NCBI RefSeq assembly: GCF_000374925.1 | Contig: NZ_KB895542.1 | Span: 124,001 to 188,000, forward strand | Direction of reading: 5' to 3' | From: Arthrobacter sp. 131MFCol6.1 | GTDB lineage: Bacteria > Actinomycetota > Actinomycetes > Actinomycetales > Micrococcaceae | Length of the DNA stretch: 64,000 nucleotides | Shown here: positions 64,000-64,000 of the stretch, piece after piece | Numbering within the stretch: position 1 is the first letter of the stretch | How the letters are laid out: the number at the start of each line of letters is the position of its first letter | Notes under the pieces: model-generated | Database searches by the model: none | What the model was told of the DNA's origin: nothing | Seen by the model: only the letters and a program-made list of their open reading frames with translations | Position numbers and translations under genes: made by a program

Positions 64000-64000
64000 T

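Overview
This is a GC-rich actinobacterial chromosome segment. It looks like Micrococcaceae, most likely Arthrobacter or Pseudarthrobacter; that placement is an inference. The supporting signs are: strong G/C at third codon positions, an alpha ribosomal operon without rpsD, mycothiol-type genes (ino1, mshA), the GlgX-TreY-TreZ trehalose route, an acidic extension on L17, CIRCE-controlled groES, and many genes whose only start signal is a -10 box 6-7 nt before the start codon (leaderless transcripts). No tRNA, rRNA, insertion sequence, prophage or CRISPR array was seen.

Layout. 1-8.6 kb: end of the S10-spc-alpha ribosomal region (rplO end, secY, adk, map, a P1-family peptidase insertion, infA, rpmJ, rpsM, rpsK, rpoA, rplQ, truA). 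8.6-11.9 kb: a divergent histidine kinase / OmpR-type regulator pair, then an Hpt-like protein that lacks the phospho-accepting His. 12-12.9 kb: a GT87-like membrane glycosyltransferase. 13-28.3 kb, minus strand: two complete Flp/Tad pilus loci in tandem with identical gene order (flp, tadE, tadG-like, cpaB, cpaE/tadZ, tadA, tadB, tadC). One prepilin peptidase, upstream of the second locus, probably serves both. 28.4-29.6 kb: rplM-rpsI. 29.7-37.2 kb: cell-wall precursor and cofactor genes (glmM, VanY-type lipoprotein, coaA, glmS, acpS, nnr). 37.3-44.9 kb: glgX-treY-treZ and an aldo/keto reductase. 45-50.4 kb: ino1, a DUF559-type endonuclease-like gene bracketed by two related hairpins, fhs and mshA. 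50.5-53.7 kb: GNAT, GH4 glycosidase and PfkB kinase. 54.2-58.4 kb: the overlapping alr-tsaE-tsaB-rimI-tsaD operon. 58.5-62.6 kb: YbdK-type ligase, shikimate dehydrogenase-like protein, THUMP-like methyltransferase and a small membrane protein. 63.4-64 kb: a double-CIRCE promoter and groES.

The most unusual feature is a pair of non-coding repeat arrays (about 53.76-54.14 kb and 62.67-63.42 kb). Both are built around the 10-bp palindrome GGRCATGTCC (19 exact copies counted) and lie in the same orientation on either side of an 8.5-kb block of housekeeping genes. Other notable points are an intrinsic terminator placed inside the 5' coding part of truA, covarying intergenic palindromes around the DUF559 gene, the degenerate Hpt protein, and the duplicated Tad machinery.

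How the genes connect: GlmS and GlmM make glucosamine phosphates for UDP-GlcNAc. UDP-GlcNAc and the Ino1 product are the two substrates of MshA, the first step of mycothiol synthesis. TsaB, TsaD and TsaE make the t6A tRNA modification. GlgX, TreY and TreZ turn glycogen-type glucans into trehalose.
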